From the NCBI GenBank assembly GCA_009733575.1, contig ML769387.1, forward strand, positions 822,119 to 886,118: a stretch of DNA of 64,000 nt, read 5' to 3'. Positions 32,362 through 43,877 of this stretch are shown piece by piece; position 1 is the stretch's first letter, and every line of letters begins with the position of its first letter. Both the position numbers and the translations under genes were made by a program. This stretch comes from Gymnopus androsaceus JB14 (Eukaryota > Basidiomycota > Agaricomycetes > Agaricales > Omphalotaceae). Under the pieces are notes generated by a model that had not been told where the DNA came from, did not search any database, and worked only from the letters and a program-made list of their open reading frames with translations.

Positions 32362-34852
32362 TCATATATTTCTACATTCGACGCCGCCGACACTTGCCAC
32401 TTCCAAGAGCAAATTGACCATCCCTGTGCGACGGAAGGTCATACAACAGCCAGTTCATCTTCCCGTCATTTCCCGACCCTCCTCCCTCAGGGACTACAAT
32501 CGCATCCGAATTGTCATCCGTGACATTAGCGTTGCCATGAGTAGATTCCATCTCACCATCCGCACTATCCCACTGAGCAACAATCCGAGCCACAGTCGTA
32601 GCAGGTTTATCAGAAACCTGAGCTTGGGCGGAGGAAGATGGAAAGGATTCTTCAATTTCCCCCACAGTGGTGTTATTTTCCGACTGTGCCGACTTTCGAG
32701 AACTTCCAAACGGCTTGCTCAGCGAGAATCGTTTCCCTATTCCTACGCTAGAATTTGCATCAGCTTTCGAAGATGTAAACGAGGTCGTATCATCGGTTTT
32801 CTCGTTTTCCTCGCGTTTTTTCGAGCCTTGACCTGAAGGTGATTTCGCTTTGACAGTCGCCATCTGGGAAGAGGGTACGCTGACAGCCTGATTCTGATTC
32901 TGGGCTTTACTAAGGTTTGAAAACGACAGCTCTGCTGGTTTCACAACTTTGACAACGATCTTCGAGTCCTCGCTCACCGGCACCCGATCGAGGAGCTTTA
33001 ACGCTTCGGATACTAACGCGCTTGGTGTTGTGTACCGTGATACGTTGGGAATAGAAGGTAGAGGTGGTCTTGGTAGTACCCAACGTACTAAGACTGTTGA
33101 TACCGGTAAATCCAGTGAAAGGCGTGCGGTGCGTGATTTTCGAGGAGAGCGGATGGTATGTTACGGTGATCGAGGAGTCGAGGCTGAGGTGATGTATGTA
33201 GTGAGTGAAAAGCATTGTCAACGAAGCGGAGACTCACCCCAGGCTGCAATCGAAACTCTCATCAGGACCAGCAGCAGGAACGTCAATACGAGCGATAAAG
33301 GTTCCATCGACGTAGACGCTGGCTTTTCCAGGTATTAATGCATATTCAGAGGCGTTCTTTATCTTAGCCTGCGGAGACCCATTAGCGAATAATCTAGTCA
33401 GCAGCACTTGATAGCATACCTTCAAATGAACTCTGGTATCAAGTTTTGGAACTGAAACCCACAAAAGCTTCGTATCCAGCTCCTCGTTCAGTTCAACAAT
33501 AGTAACATTGTGTGCCATACCATCGCATGGTACACTGATGAGTCCAGGGACTTGGAAAACGGAATGATTGAACCTCCCGTCACCTTTTGAGGTAGCAATA
33601 AGTCCAAGAGTACCGAGCGCTCTGGAAGGAGCTGGAGGGACGTAAACAGGACTTTGACTTCGACTTCGACCCCTCACCCTCATTCGGCGGAAAGAGCGGG
33701 AACTGCTTCTGCTTCGCGCTATGATTACTCGAGGAGGAGTTCTGCTGCGTGATCTAGAGCGTGATTGTATAATCACAGGTTGCGACGGAGCCATCACAGG
33801 TTGCGGATAAGAAGGGGGGAGGTGGATAATAGTCGGCCCGGGATAATGAGGAGGCGGTTTTTTGACCGAAAGTTTGAGAGATTGGAGAGCAGGAATCTGG
33901 ACGCCGAAAGTGGGAGTGGCAGTCTCAAGTGTTAGAGGAACGTTAGTCCAATCCTATTGCCAAAAAATGAGTTTACGATAGACGACAGTAGAACCCAAAG
34001 CACATACCTCGCCTGTATTTTGTGCAATCGCAGCCTTGTACACCAGTGTTAGAGGATGATCCTTTGACTCAAGATTGACACGGATGTCGTATACCGCTTC
34101 CCAATTGGCGGACGACACGGCTATGAATAAAGAACATGAATAGAAACTTTTGCATAAGATATTAGCTACCCACCATAAGCAAGCTCCAATTCGATCTCTC
34201 CTTCAGTCTCCGCAAACAGACCAATAGAGACTTGCATTCCGAGTAATCCACCATTGGATTTGCTCGCCTGTTCTTTCGCGATTCTAGTCTTTTCAGCCAT
34301 AATCTCCTTGTAGAGTTTGGCTTCCTCCTTCTCCAATCCTGCCAGTTCCTCGTCGAGTTTACTTCCATGGAGGTTGTAGCTCTCAAGAAAGGTGCCAATT
34401 TGGCCGAGAGGAACGTCGTGGACGGTCATGGAGCTCATGTACTTCTCCAGGGCATGAGAGGATGTCTGGGATCGATTAATGGCGCTCTTCACCAGGTTCT
34501 TCTTGGATATGAGCTCTTCTAGAGCAGGAGAAGTAGCGACTACTGGCAGCGGAGGTGTTGTAGACAGAGAAACATCATGTATAGTGGCATCTCCGTATCC
34601 CTGTACTCTTTTAACCAAAATAAACATACAGCTCACATAGATGTAGAAATCCAGTTACCTCAATGAGTCTTCGTGGATAACATTTGGCAAACCAGTGATA
34701 CAAAGCTGGTTCTGGCCTGTTTGTACCGCAAATTGAAACTTGCGACGAATCTCTGCGCGACCCGTGTACAAGCTAACATGCAAGAGCTTTCCGTCGGTCC
34801 CAGAAACAAGGGAAATAGCGTTTACTGTATAATCTGGGGGAAGGGTCGTCAT
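32362..34852 (-). CDS. DUF4139 (mucoidy-inhibitor-like) protein with RS-rich insert
   Basis: Start 34852 (MTTLPPDYTVNAISLVSG). The N-terminal DUF4140-like part carries VSLYTGRAEIRRKF and ITGLPNVIHEDSLR, followed by a coiled coil (about 34200-34450, KLDEELAGLEKEEAKLYKEI). The DUF4139 domain follows: SSANWEAVYDIRV, VYKAAIAQNTGEDW, LTLETATPTFG. An Arg/Ser dipeptide-rich stretch (about 33650-33770: SRSRSRSRTPPR, RSRSQSP) interrupts it before the second half (KLLWVSVPKLDTRVHLKAKIKN...). The C-terminus is Ser-rich. One +1 shift occurs near 32995-33005 (VSIRS to LKLLDRVPVSED) and probably another near 32411-32420; end 32362 in the corrected frame, 32372 otherwise. Function unknown in fungi. Confidence 0.75.
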
Positions 34853-35324
34853 GAGGGAAAGCTGTAGAATAATATTGAAACTGTATCAACCTTTATAGCT
34901 GGTTAGACGCTGTTAGACGCCATCATATTGGTGCATCATTTATTGTCTTTTTCTCCATGCAAGTCGGTTCGTAAAGTGAACAGAAGTCGAAAAGTCGTGC
35001 TCGAGAGCTGAAAGTTGAAATGAAATGAGTTGAAGAAGGCGCCAAAGAGACGCGCTCAAAGATTTTAGCGCGCGCTCGTTCAGTACAGACTAGTACTAGT
35101 ACAGTTCGGAGAACAATCGATCTTCCTCATTATCGCAGAGATTTGGGTATATCTTTTGTGTAACGATAGATGTCATAAGTTTGTATTATACCGCTGTAGA
35201 CTGGATTCAATGATTAGATTCCAGTATAAGTCCGTCGTCTTGTCCACTACTAAAACAAAGTGCAGCAGAAGCTCGTAGTATAAAACGCAAATGACTCTGA
35301 GACGCAGAGCTAGCCTATACTGCA
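34853..35324. other. Intergenic region with motif cluster
   Basis: AAGGCGCC (about 35036), GACGCGCTC and TTTTAGCGCGCGC (about 35062-35074) cluster 180-220 bases upstream of the DUF4139 start. ACTAGTACTAGTAC (35089-35102) is a short tandem repeat. No gene supported. Confidence 0.35.
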
Positions 35325-36455
35325 TCAGTATGACGATGTTCCATTCATACACGCATAACAACCCACCACATCGCCGTCGTTGTCTTGCTCAAATTCCGAT
35401 CCGCCTCCCAAGCCCGGCTTCAACCAGTAATGAATACCCTTCTCGTCAAAGAATCTCTTCTTCCCACATCTTCTTCCAACTTTCAGGTGAATGTCTATAA
35501 AATAGTCGTCCCTGTACCATTCTTGGCGTCCTCCTGCGGTTGCTCCGAGCCCTGATGAGATCCAAATATGACAGACCCTGGAAGAGGCGAGAGCAGGGCC
35601 GCAAGTTTCTTTCCTATAACAACTTGTTCATCTCTGTTGAAGAGATGAAAAATGCAGAGGTATGGATTGCAGAGAGGTGGCCTCGGAGGGGATTCAACGA
35701 TTTAGGTTCAGCTTGAACAAGAGCTTGAAGGGAAATGGACGCTGTATCAGATGGTGGCTCCTGCAAAGGTGGCTGAATGGATATGAATGACGGATCCAGG
35801 ACGTCGCCGGCGATGAACGCGACAGGGAAGGTGGATGGAGTGGTATTGAATAGTTCATGTCCGAATTTCCAGAAGTCTGCGATGTCCAATGAACATGCTG
35901 AGAATAAGCAGATAGTAAGCACGAAACGCACCGGCTTGTAGATCCGACGCAATGATGTTCTGAGCCGGAAAGCCATCTTGAATTGCTTTGCGTATATCGT
36001 TACCAACTTGCGCAGTTTTTTAGCATTCCTATCCCATGTCCGATTAGACTAAAGACACCTACAACAGCATCCCAAGTCCAAGAACAAGGCATTCGATCGA
36101 GTAGAGCCCAATTTCAGAAGCTGTTTATAGCCCGGCTTGGAACGAAGGATGCGGAACCTGTGGGAGGAGATATATAACGAGTGCCGATAAGGTCTGTTTG
36201 GCACAACACCATACCTCAGAAATCCAAAAGCCGCGATGCAATGATACGGATAAACCTATAGTAAGAGGTCAATAAGAGGTCGTCATTCTGCGCGTTCTGA
36301 AGCAAATGACAACTGACTTTAAGTGACCTCTCTGCAACCTCCATAATGTGCGCTTTCAACTTGTCCTCATCATGAATTCCTGTGTGCTCTTGGTAGAATG
36401 CTGATTCATCTGGATTCAGAGAAAAACTGTCCACTGATAATGTCGTGCAGTCCAT
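35325..36455 (-). CDS. Class I SAM-dependent methyltransferase-like protein, frame broken
   Basis: Start 36455 (MDCTTLSVDSFSLNPDES). Exons join to give VYPYHCIAAFGFL, then YKQLLKLGSTRSNALFLDLGCCFGNDIRKAI, the SAM-binding motif I (DLGCCFGND), then FPAQNIIASDLQ. After that come CSLDIADFWKFGHELF, FIAGDVLDPSF and LNPLRGHLSAIHTSAFF, as in a family of fungal methyltransferases with an HSPESW motif near the end. The tail needs three shifts: -1 near 35645-35653, +1 near 35525-35535 and +1 near 35450-35455, after which the frame runs to 35325. The substrate is unknown. Either decayed or affected by sequence errors. Confidence 0.65.
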
Positions 36456-37165
36456 TATAAGGGCCTGTTCGTTGAAGTTGGGGTGAGAGTGATAAAAAAA
36501 AGATAATCAAGTGACCTTTCTAAAAAAAGCCTGGAAGTCCCTCGGTTGGGTATAGCATTCCGAAGGGTCTTGCGTTGGTGGGCTTGCGTTTGAATTTGTG
36601 CTTGAAGTTCAAGGACATGATCAAGACATGATTGTTTGATTTAAGAGTTGGGCGCTAATAGCTCCGTCTTGTCCTCGAATTGTTCGTTCAGATGGAAAAG
36701 GATGGAAATCCACATGCTAAGTAGTGGAATCGGTCATTCCGAAGCTGCTTGAACGATATAGGCATTATAGTCGCATCAGATAGTGACAGATAACGCACAT
36801 TGAGGTGAACACTATGGTGATCTCCGTTCCTGAAACTGTTCAGAAATTCCCAAATCCTTAAACAACTTAGTTAATATTAAGATAGGGGCTGCGATTAGAC
36901 GCTCGACTCTTGAATTCGAATCTCAACGCGCGATAGCACAGTCTTCAGCTGTCTCTTCCTCGTACCCAGTAATAGTGGCCTGTACTTCAATACCTTCATC
37001 ACAGGTCTTTGGTGCCGTCTCTCGTTGGTTTATACCTATCCGCGCGCGGACTAAGCCCAGCCAAACCCACTAGTCTGACTGAAATCCTCTTCGTTACTAT
37101 CATACCCCAGCGAAAGACTTTCAAAATTGAACGCATCAAACGGACAGCCCGCAGCGCGCCACTAG
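36456..37165. other. Intergenic / missing 5' part of the HNH-like gene
   Basis: TGGGCGCTAA at 36649-36658 lies 194 bases upstream of the methyltransferase start. The first exon or exons of the downstream HNH-like gene should be here, but none was found with confidence. An open frame at 37009-37236 has no family resemblance. Confidence 0.3.
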
Positions 37166-37928
37166 GGTTCGAACCAAGGGTGCCGGTCTGTGCCGGTACC
37201 TTCTCAGAGTGGTTCCTCCACCGCCGCAGCATTTGATGACAGCCTTGAAAGCAGGGATATCTTTCGAGGAATTCTGCGCTGTGTCATTTGTGGCAAACGG
37301 AGCGCTTTGCAGCATTTTTATGTGTTTCCGGAGACAGAAGACGAGATCGTGAGTAACAAGCATCTATAATTCATTCGTTGGCCGATTCGGGACTCAGTGG
37401 GCGGCGTTTCAACGAGTTGGCTGGATACCCAAAAACACCAGATCGAAGCCACGTCATGAGCCTCGAAATGGGTTCGTAGGTTGCAAGAGCTGCCATCTTC
37501 GATTTCTTGAATACGATTTCTTTATCCGATACTACGAGGAAGTGAGTGTCTTCCTTCGTCGTTCAAAGCAATAGACTTGACTAGAAACAGTCGGATAAAT
37601 ATTTCCTCGTGAACTGGAACCAAAAAAAACCTTGGAACATCTCCACGGCAAAGCAGTTGCTCTTGATCCCGAGCACAGAATCGCTGTTCTTCCTAGTCTG
37701 TTCTTGGCCCATGAAGAGCGAACCCGAGGCTGCCACCTGCATACCCAGGACAGTGACATGGCACCAATACCGTTACCCATCCAATATCAGGATTGGATAG
37801 TCAAAGACGAACTCGTTGATGAGAATGGCAGATTCCGACAGCTTGCTCCTCAGTCGGAACCTACCTCTTCCAGTTCGGAAACCCAAAGTCCACAAAAAAA
37901 ACGCAAACGAAGCAAAGGAGACGCTTGA
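37166..37928 (+). CDS. HNH-nuclease-like domain protein, 5' end unresolved
   Basis: Exons after an acceptor at 37163-37165 encode DIFRGILRCVICGKRSALQ and FPETEDEI, then after an intron (about 37348-37399) WAAFQRVGWIP, PRHEPRNGFVGCKSCHLRFLEYDFFIRYY. CVICG...CKSCH with RHEPRNG is the layout of the HNH-type proteins that are expanded in Agaricomycetes. Later residues (LHGKAVALDPEHRIAVLPSLFLAHEERTRG) match their C-terminal part, ending in a basic tail and TGA at 37926-37928. An A8 run at 37621-37628 shifts the frame by one base. The catalytic His placement is unclear, so nuclease activity is unproven. Confidence 0.6.
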
Positions 37929-38049
37929 ATTTGATACCTTGCTGAATTCTCAGCGCGATCGATTGCAGAACCCAAAGGTCGCTCTTTCTTCTCTCCAGGG
38001 CCAGATAAAGATACTGTAAACAGAGAAACTTTGTATTCAGTTTCAATGG

Positions 38050-38310
38050 GTGCCTGTTGCGTATGGCGGCCCTCTGGTGCTCGAGAGTATGGTGCAATCT
38101 TGACTCTTACTTAATGGCAGGCCTGACCAAGCTCAATTCAATTTGCAATTGGAAGATCGTCAGATATCCCCCTCATTCATCGGCACTATCTCATCGCGAT
38201 GAATGCTGGACAAAGCATGCGCGACAGAGAGTGGACTCCTCTTCATCCGGAAGCCCCGGAGAGGAATTTGAAGATTGCCCTTCTGTTTTTAGGTACAGCT
38301 ACTCGGAGTC
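38050..38310 (+). pseudogene. F-box protein C-terminal relic
   Basis: CCCTCATTCATCGGCACTATCTCATCGCG around 38168-38197 and the following 90 bases parallel the 3' end of the intact F-box gene at 39170-39260 (SFIGTISSRW...). The frame is interrupted and no upstream F-box is present. A truncated paralogue lying next to the intact copy. Confidence 0.45.
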
Positions 38311-39075
38311 GTGTCCCTATCGCATCTATTTGACATCTAACTGTGAAAAAAAGGTTACTCGACGCGTCTGCAGTTGGTACATGCGTGTAAGCTGCCTCGG
38401 GCTGGAAGTGTCCAATAGGATCTTCCAAGTGCCTGCAATTGCAAGTTCATGGAATAACTACCAGATTGAGACTTCCAGGCGAGAAATGCATTTCAGTTAA
38501 CGTGTGAAAAATTCCTTAAAAAGTTCGCTGGCTAATTATCTTGTCTTTTATTCAGAAAAACAGTTTGTCATCTCCATGCGAGACAGCGGCTTTACACGAG
38601 TCTAAGTAGACACTGAGACGAGCTGTCTCTAATATGAACGGCTACGGTCACCAGGGAGTCATCTCAACGATGCTTTCCATAACCTTCATTCGAGACTCCT
38701 TGATGATATTTCAGCTCTTGTTGCTGTGTACGGTTGCTTTTCAATTGAAAATTGGACATATTACTCAGTCCTTCATTCATAACTTAGGTTTGGTTTTATC
38801 ACTCTTGTCGGTCTGCTGAGTGCTCGAGAATCTTCCTTTGGCCCTTGGCGCATTTTCTCAAATGCGAAGCACCCATTTGTTGTACACCAGATAATTAATT
38901 CTGATGAGATACTAGGTACATGCATACCTGTTTTATACACTTTATTCGAGCAATAATTGGACCACAGTCATTGTAGATTTTGAAAAACCCTGTTTTTTAA
39001 GATCCCTGCTCTCAGGCTTTTTACTGTAGCATTCTTCCTTGAACACTTGAGCTGAACAGAACGTACTAACACACT
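38311..39075. other. Intergenic, no supported gene
   Basis: Short frames only; moderately CpG-poor. Serves as 3' flank of the leftward F-box gene. Confidence 0.3.
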
Positions 39076-40665
39076 TCAACCCTCCTGCTTCACCACAATC
39101 CGCATGCCCAACTGCTCAAAAGGTGCCAAAGACAGATACTCTGCCTCATTTGGGGGCTCCGGTAGATGTAGCTCAACAGAGCGCAAACACACCACGCCAA
39201 TCTTTTCCGCAGATATATTGTCAGGAATCCATCGTGATGAAATAGTACCGATGAATGAGAGTGAGTGAAATCCCATTTTGCGGACTATAAGCACCAAGGA
39301 GCGGAGGTTTGGAAGAATGGGGTTGCATGAGTGTTGTAAAGAACTTTGTCGATGGGTATGTAGGCTCTCAATAAGTTCTTTGGAAATTGGGTAATCAAGA
39401 CTCTGTGTACATGTTTCCGGATCTTCAAGAGAAAGATCAACAAGAGAGTGAAGATGCCTCAGTAGATCAACAACATAGCTATCCACTATAGATAGTTCAC
39501 GGAGCTCCAGTACTGTTAAAGAGCACCCAGAACGCTCAATAAACGAGTAGATATGGCTGAATGAACCTAGTAATGTTGACTGTGCAAACTCTATGAGTTC
39601 TGATGGTTCAGATGCAATGACAAGCGTAGATAGCGCAGGGGCAGTAAGGAGATCCATGGCAATCATAAGAAGATCAACTTCGCAGATGGATGTCTCCCAT
39701 GAATAAAAGCTTATTTCCAGTGAGGTCACGGAGACACTACAAGGGGAACCATCAAGAGGACCAGTTTCAATTGGAATAAAGTGGGGGTGTAAGGAAAGAT
39801 GTAGGAGGTTTGGGAACCACTTCAATGGCTCAAACAGGTCATCTATCTCGGGAGAAAAGCTGAGACTAGTGACCCCATTCAGTAGAGGAGGAGGTGGAGT
39901 AATATTCCCGAGAAACGATAGAGATGCAGTGGAAATGGTGCGAAGATTGATGGAGGGGAAAGAGTTCCAAGTCGATTGTAGAAATTCATCGTCTCCCGTG
40001 CACAACTCGAGTGTTTCGAGGGAAGGGAAAGGTGTACTATACAAGATGGGTAAATTATCCGGTTCGATGGAGGTCTCCAAAGCCAGAGATTGCCAACGTG
40101 GAGCATGCTCCAAAACTTTTGCAAGTAGAGCGTCGTCTCGAGGAGTTTCGTCTGCAAGAGAAATGAAGAGTGTCAGGAGGTGCTGTTTCGACCTGCTGAG
40201 AAACAAATCGAGATAACCATGTTGCACTTCAAGTTCCGACTCAGCAACAGGCAAGCCGAGTTCGATATTCGACCATAACTCGGAACAAGAGATGGCTAAA
40301 CAACGCCATCTACAACAAACAGTCGCGATATCGAATGTCTGTTTGTTTGCACTTTGGATGGAGTCGATGTCAAGACCCTCGATGACGCATGCGAAGGTGA
40401 AGATTTCGGTCAAGAGCTCATTTGGAAGGCAGTGGATAGGCGATAAAAGAGTGGAAAGGTATAGTTTATGGTTCTGCAGCCGTTCACGCTGAGAATGAAG
40501 AAATGCTATACCGGCTTCAAGAGCAGAAATCTCGGAAGCACAGTCGTCGAGGTCGTTATCTATGTCTTTGAGGATTTGGGAAATTTCTGAACGCTGTGGG
40601 CTGCTGAAAGACCTAAGGCGTTCGTAGAGCACACTCGCCCTAATGTCTGCTCGAGGTAGAAACAT
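39076..40665 (-). CDS. F-box protein, single exon, intact
   Basis: One uninterrupted frame of 529 codons from ATG 40665 (MFLPRADIRASV) to TGA 39076-39078. A coiled-coil segment (about residues 30-70, ISQILKDIDNDLDD...HSQRERLQNHK) is followed by the F-box-like motif IHCLPNELLTEIFTFACV at about residues 77-94. The remainder is the Leu-rich repeat-like region usual in Agaricomycete F-box proteins (FPSLETLELC, FPNLLHLSLHP, LTVLELRELSI, LPNLRSLVLIV). Expected to be an SCF ligase adaptor with unknown target. It is divergent from the small gene at 40721, with only 55 bases between start codons, and has frameshifted or truncated relatives at 30.3, 38.1 and 21.0 kb. Confidence 0.85.
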   Translation of the reverse strand: MFLPRADIRASVLYERLRSFSSPQRSEISQILKDIDNDLDDCASEISALEAGIAFLHSQRERLQNHKLYLSTLLSPIHCLPNELLTEIFTFACVIEGLDIDSIQSANKQTFDIATVCCRWRCLAISCSELWSNIELGLPVAESELEVQHGYLDLFLSRSKQHLLTLFISLADETPRDDALLAKVLEHAPRWQSLALETSIEPDNLPILYSTPFPSLETLELCTGDDEFLQSTWNSFPSINLRTISTASLSFLGNITPPPPLLNGVTSLSFSPEIDDLFEPLKWFPNLLHLSLHPHFIPIETGPLDGSPCSVSVTSLEISFYSWETSICEVDLLMIAMDLLTAPALSTLVIASEPSELIEFAQSTLLGSFSHIYSFIERSGCSLTVLELRELSIVDSYVVDLLRHLHSLVDLSLEDPETCTQSLDYPISKELIESLHTHRQSSLQHSCNPILPNLRSLVLIVRKMGFHSLSFIGTISSRWIPDNISAEKIGVVCLRSVELHLPEPPNEAEYLSLAPFEQLGMRIVVKQEG

Positions 40666-40720
40666 ACTGAAGGGTTTCTAATTCTTATAAGCGCCCATTG
40701 CACCGATTTCTCAAACCACC
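40666..40720. promoter_or_regulatory. 55-base bidirectional start region
   Basis: The divergent ATGs of the F-box gene (40665) and the mitochondrial-type gene (40721) are 55 bases apart. TAAGCGCCCA at 40688-40697 is near the middle and is a close match to the recurring motif. Confidence 0.5.
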
Positions 40721-41153
40721 ATGTTCAGATTTCTGCCCAGACGGTCCCTACGCCATTTTTCAACGTCATCTGCGCGGTCCAATGAGGCCCCGACAGAACC
40801 CAAAGACTTTCGGCCACCTTGGGTTTACACACTTTCAGGTGTTGCTTCGAACGTCTCAATCTTTGGTACCGCAAACATCAATCTTTTCACAGTACATGCT
40901 CGGTTGCTCAAACTTTATAGGTGTAATGGTTTATGCTATCTTCTTCTACGACTTTGGAAACGATGAACATGTATTTCAGCCGGTGCGTTGTGTTATTTCA
41001 CTGGTATCATAAGATTGACTTTTTTTCTAGGTCCGAAGATGGGTTGCTCGCCAGAAAGCATCTATCTTTGCTCTTTCCCCTGCCGAAGAGAAATTGATAG
41101 AAGCAGAAAAGCGAAAGGCTGAGGCTAATGATTTATCGAAGAATGGATCATGA
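40721..41153 (+). CDS. Small mitochondrial-type membrane protein
   Basis: Three exons (40721-40838, about 40921-40982, about 41033-41153) give roughly 100 residues. The N-terminus (MFRFLPRRSLRHFSTSSARS) is Arg/Ser-rich without acidic residues, as in matrix-targeting presequences. A short hydrophobic segment (VMVYAIFFYDFG) could span the inner membrane, and the tail is charged (RRWVARQKASIFALSPAEEK). Size and layout resemble accessory subunits or assembly factors of respiratory complexes, but I do not recognise the family. Stop TGA at 41151-41153. Confidence 0.65.
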
Positions 41154-41666
41154 AATTGTGAGGGTATGTCGTTGTAATACCGCGTACACAATGCATTCCG
41201 GAAAACCCGAACAAGGTGTGTGCTAGCTATTTCTTTCGCGCGTCATTTTTCTCTTATACTTCTCATTTTAGATTAGGATGCTTCGTTCTTTTCATGTCGA
41301 TGTCTGCACTTTCGACTCTGGGTATATTCCGAATCCCGAGTCAAAATTGTACCATGTATCTCTACAGAACGCATCCGGCCATACTTGCGGTATGTTTCGA
41401 GATCGTGTCATTCATATAGCCCTTTGTTTTCATCGACTAGAATGATATATCTTTCCCACCTGATCTTTTGTGTCCAAGAATGATTCCGAGCAGTAGCCAG
41501 TGGTGAAACTACGGAGACGGCAAGACTGCTTTCAACACGCGGAGAGCCAGCTCGAGAGCAACGCTTTTTAGACGAAGCGTAGTCGACAGGACTGCAGATG
41601 TGAACGTCAAGAAATTTTTTGATATAGCGGCGCTGACGAACAACTGTCCAGTGCTCCGACCTCAGC
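41154..41666. other. Intergenic, no supported gene
   Basis: Only short overlapping frames; nothing recognised. Confidence 0.25.
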
Positions 41667-42008
41667 TTACGCTTCCTTGCGCTCTTTTCCGCGTGCCCTG
41701 CGCTGCTCCAAAGCTTCCTCTTCCTCCCGTTCTCTTCTACGAAGCTCACGCGGACTAGCAAATGTACTTTCATCGCGAATAACTGACAGAACATACTTCT
41801 CACTACTTATGTGAAAGAAGTCCACGAGCTTGGGGAATATCCCATATGTCAAATCTTGCTCGGATATTCATCAACCAGCTGTATTGCAGGTCATTCCAAT
41901 GAAGTTGAAGCTGTTGGTTTCAGTCCCGGTAAACCCAATGCTGGTTGGGGAATTGCTGCAATGAATACGTGGAGCAGTATTTTTACTCACATACAGGAGG
42001 CTCCATAG
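41667..42008 (-). CDS. Possible small charged protein, gene model uncertain
   Basis: A frame open to TAA at 41667-41669 encodes FPKLVDFFHISSEKYV, then SVIRDESTFASPRELRR followed by an Arg/Glu-rich helix (RRREREEEEALEQRRARGK). The composition looks coding rather than random. An upstream ATG at about 42008 and introns ending near 41892-41960 could supply the start, but I could not build a fully in-frame model. It may be a small mitochondrial or ribosome-associated protein; not identified. Confidence 0.35.
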
Positions 42009-42417
42009 TAACGACTGGAAAAGGGCGAGACTTGCTTGAATGAGTAAGTTTCGACGAGGAGATCATTATTCGGTGGTATGGTTCGATACTGAAATATATA
42101 TATATATTTTGATGCAAAGGAGTAACGGATAGGACTTGTCGCATCTTCAAACGATATAGTATTTCAATTTTCTGGTGTCGATAAATATACGCTCATGGAT
42201 AGGCCTGCCCTAAAGCCTCACGGTCATGTGTCTATATTTCCAGTGCCGATGTTTAAGCAGGTAATTACTTTTCTTCCCAAACCGCCATCTCTACTGGTAG
42301 AGATTGTCACATATCATTATTGACGAAGCTCTAGCTCTTCACAAAACTTCACACACTCTCGTTGAACGTCTTTGTTCTACATTCCGAGTTTTTAACGACT
42401 CCTATTATGGCCACCCC

Positions 42418-43877
42418 TATCTCCATCCAATTCTCGATGATAGGCTTCGTCGTCGCTGGTCGCTACGAGCTGTTAGAATTCCTTGACGCAGGTACTTTCG
42501 GCACTGTCTTTAAAGCCGTCGACCTCGCCACTGAGGGCAAATGTTACGCCATAAAAGTTCTAAACCAACCCGAATTTGGTTCAGTAGATGGAATGCTTCT
42601 TGAAAGAGAACTTTCTCTTCATTCTCGCGTCTCAGGGCACGAGAACGTGGTCGGTCTCTACGATGTCTTCAGGGAGGACGGACACGTCTTCCTATTGTTG
42701 GAACTTTCTGAGGCTGGCACATTGCAGGATGCAATCGCCGACGATACAATTTATGATGTGGCTGAACGGGATGCACAGGTCAAGATGATCTTTTTGGGAG
42801 TTCTCGATGGTGTTCTGCACTGTCATCAGAAGAACGTCTTCCATCGGGACTTGAAGCCGCACAACATCCTTTGCTCTGCAGATGGAACCTCCATTCACAT
42901 CGCGGATTTCGGTCTATCTACAGACGATAATCTTACCCGTCAACGCCAATGTGGCACCACGCCTTACATTCCACCCGATACGTTCATGATTAGCTCTCAT
43001 TGATTATTCTTTCGCCCTTACTTTTACTTTGCAGAATCAATGAATCCTGCCTACCTAGGCCCCTATCTCCTTGCTCACAGGATATTTGGGCTCTGGGCAT
43101 CATTCTTGTGAACATCATCGCTCGGAGAAATCCCTGGAACGCGGCTACCACCAGCGATCCCTGTTTCTGCGCTTATCTTAAATCGCCTTTGTATCTACAC
43201 CAGTCACTGGGGATATCAATGGACGTCACAAAACTGTTAGTAAAATCCTGGCGACCAACCCGTTCAAACGGCTGCATATTTCGGAGATACGCAAGCAGAT
43301 CCTGGAGATAAAACAGTTCTTTCAATCGCCTCCCCCTCCCACAGAACTCCCATCTCCGGTGCCGCGAAAAGCACTGCCTGCTCCGCCACAACATCCTCAA
43401 CGAGCAGCTGTTTTTTCTCCCATGATTTCTCGTTAACGAGCTCCTTCTTTGCCTCCACGTCGTCTTAATATCCGGCTACCAAGTCCTAGTGCGACGATAG
43501 ATGGTTTCGATACGCCGTCCTCGACTATCTGTGGTTCCTCATCTCTCGACTCTCCGCCAGATAGTTCTGGGCCCATAACGCCAGAGTGGATGCCTGTGTT
43601 AGTTCCCGACTCCATCTCAGAACTCGGGAAAGGGGATTTCGGGGCCGATATCGCTTCTCAGCTAGCTTCGCCACCAGTTGTCATAAAAAATCTCCACGCA
43701 CCCCATCCGCCACCTTTAAACTCTACATCGTCTACATCAGGCTCTTCCCACACCGACCAGCTCGACATCACGGAAGCATCATCGATATCTCCTGCTCCTC
43801 TTCCACCTCCTCCCCAACCACAGCCCATCACACCTATGATACGGCGTCTACCTCTGCTTGCGACGCTCCGAAAATAA
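42418..43877 (+). CDS. Serine/threonine protein kinase (Ran1/Pat1-like), frame break and in-frame stop
   Basis: Start 42418 (MATPISIQFSMIG). The kinase domain contains DAGTFGTVFKAVD (Gly loop, first Gly replaced), YAIKVL (ATP Lys), HRDLKPHNIL (catalytic loop), ADFGLS, CGTTPYIPP (activation end) and DIWALGIILVNII, NPWNAATT, as in the Ran1/Pat1-like group of fungal kinases that control growth and differentiation. An intron at about 42983-43034 is in frame. At 43240-43246 (GTAAAATCC) one base is missing (KLLVK to ILATNPFKRLHISEIR), and a TAA interrupts the Pro/Ser-rich tail near 43434, after which the same frame is open to 43877. Catalytic residues up to DFG are intact. Confidence 0.75.
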
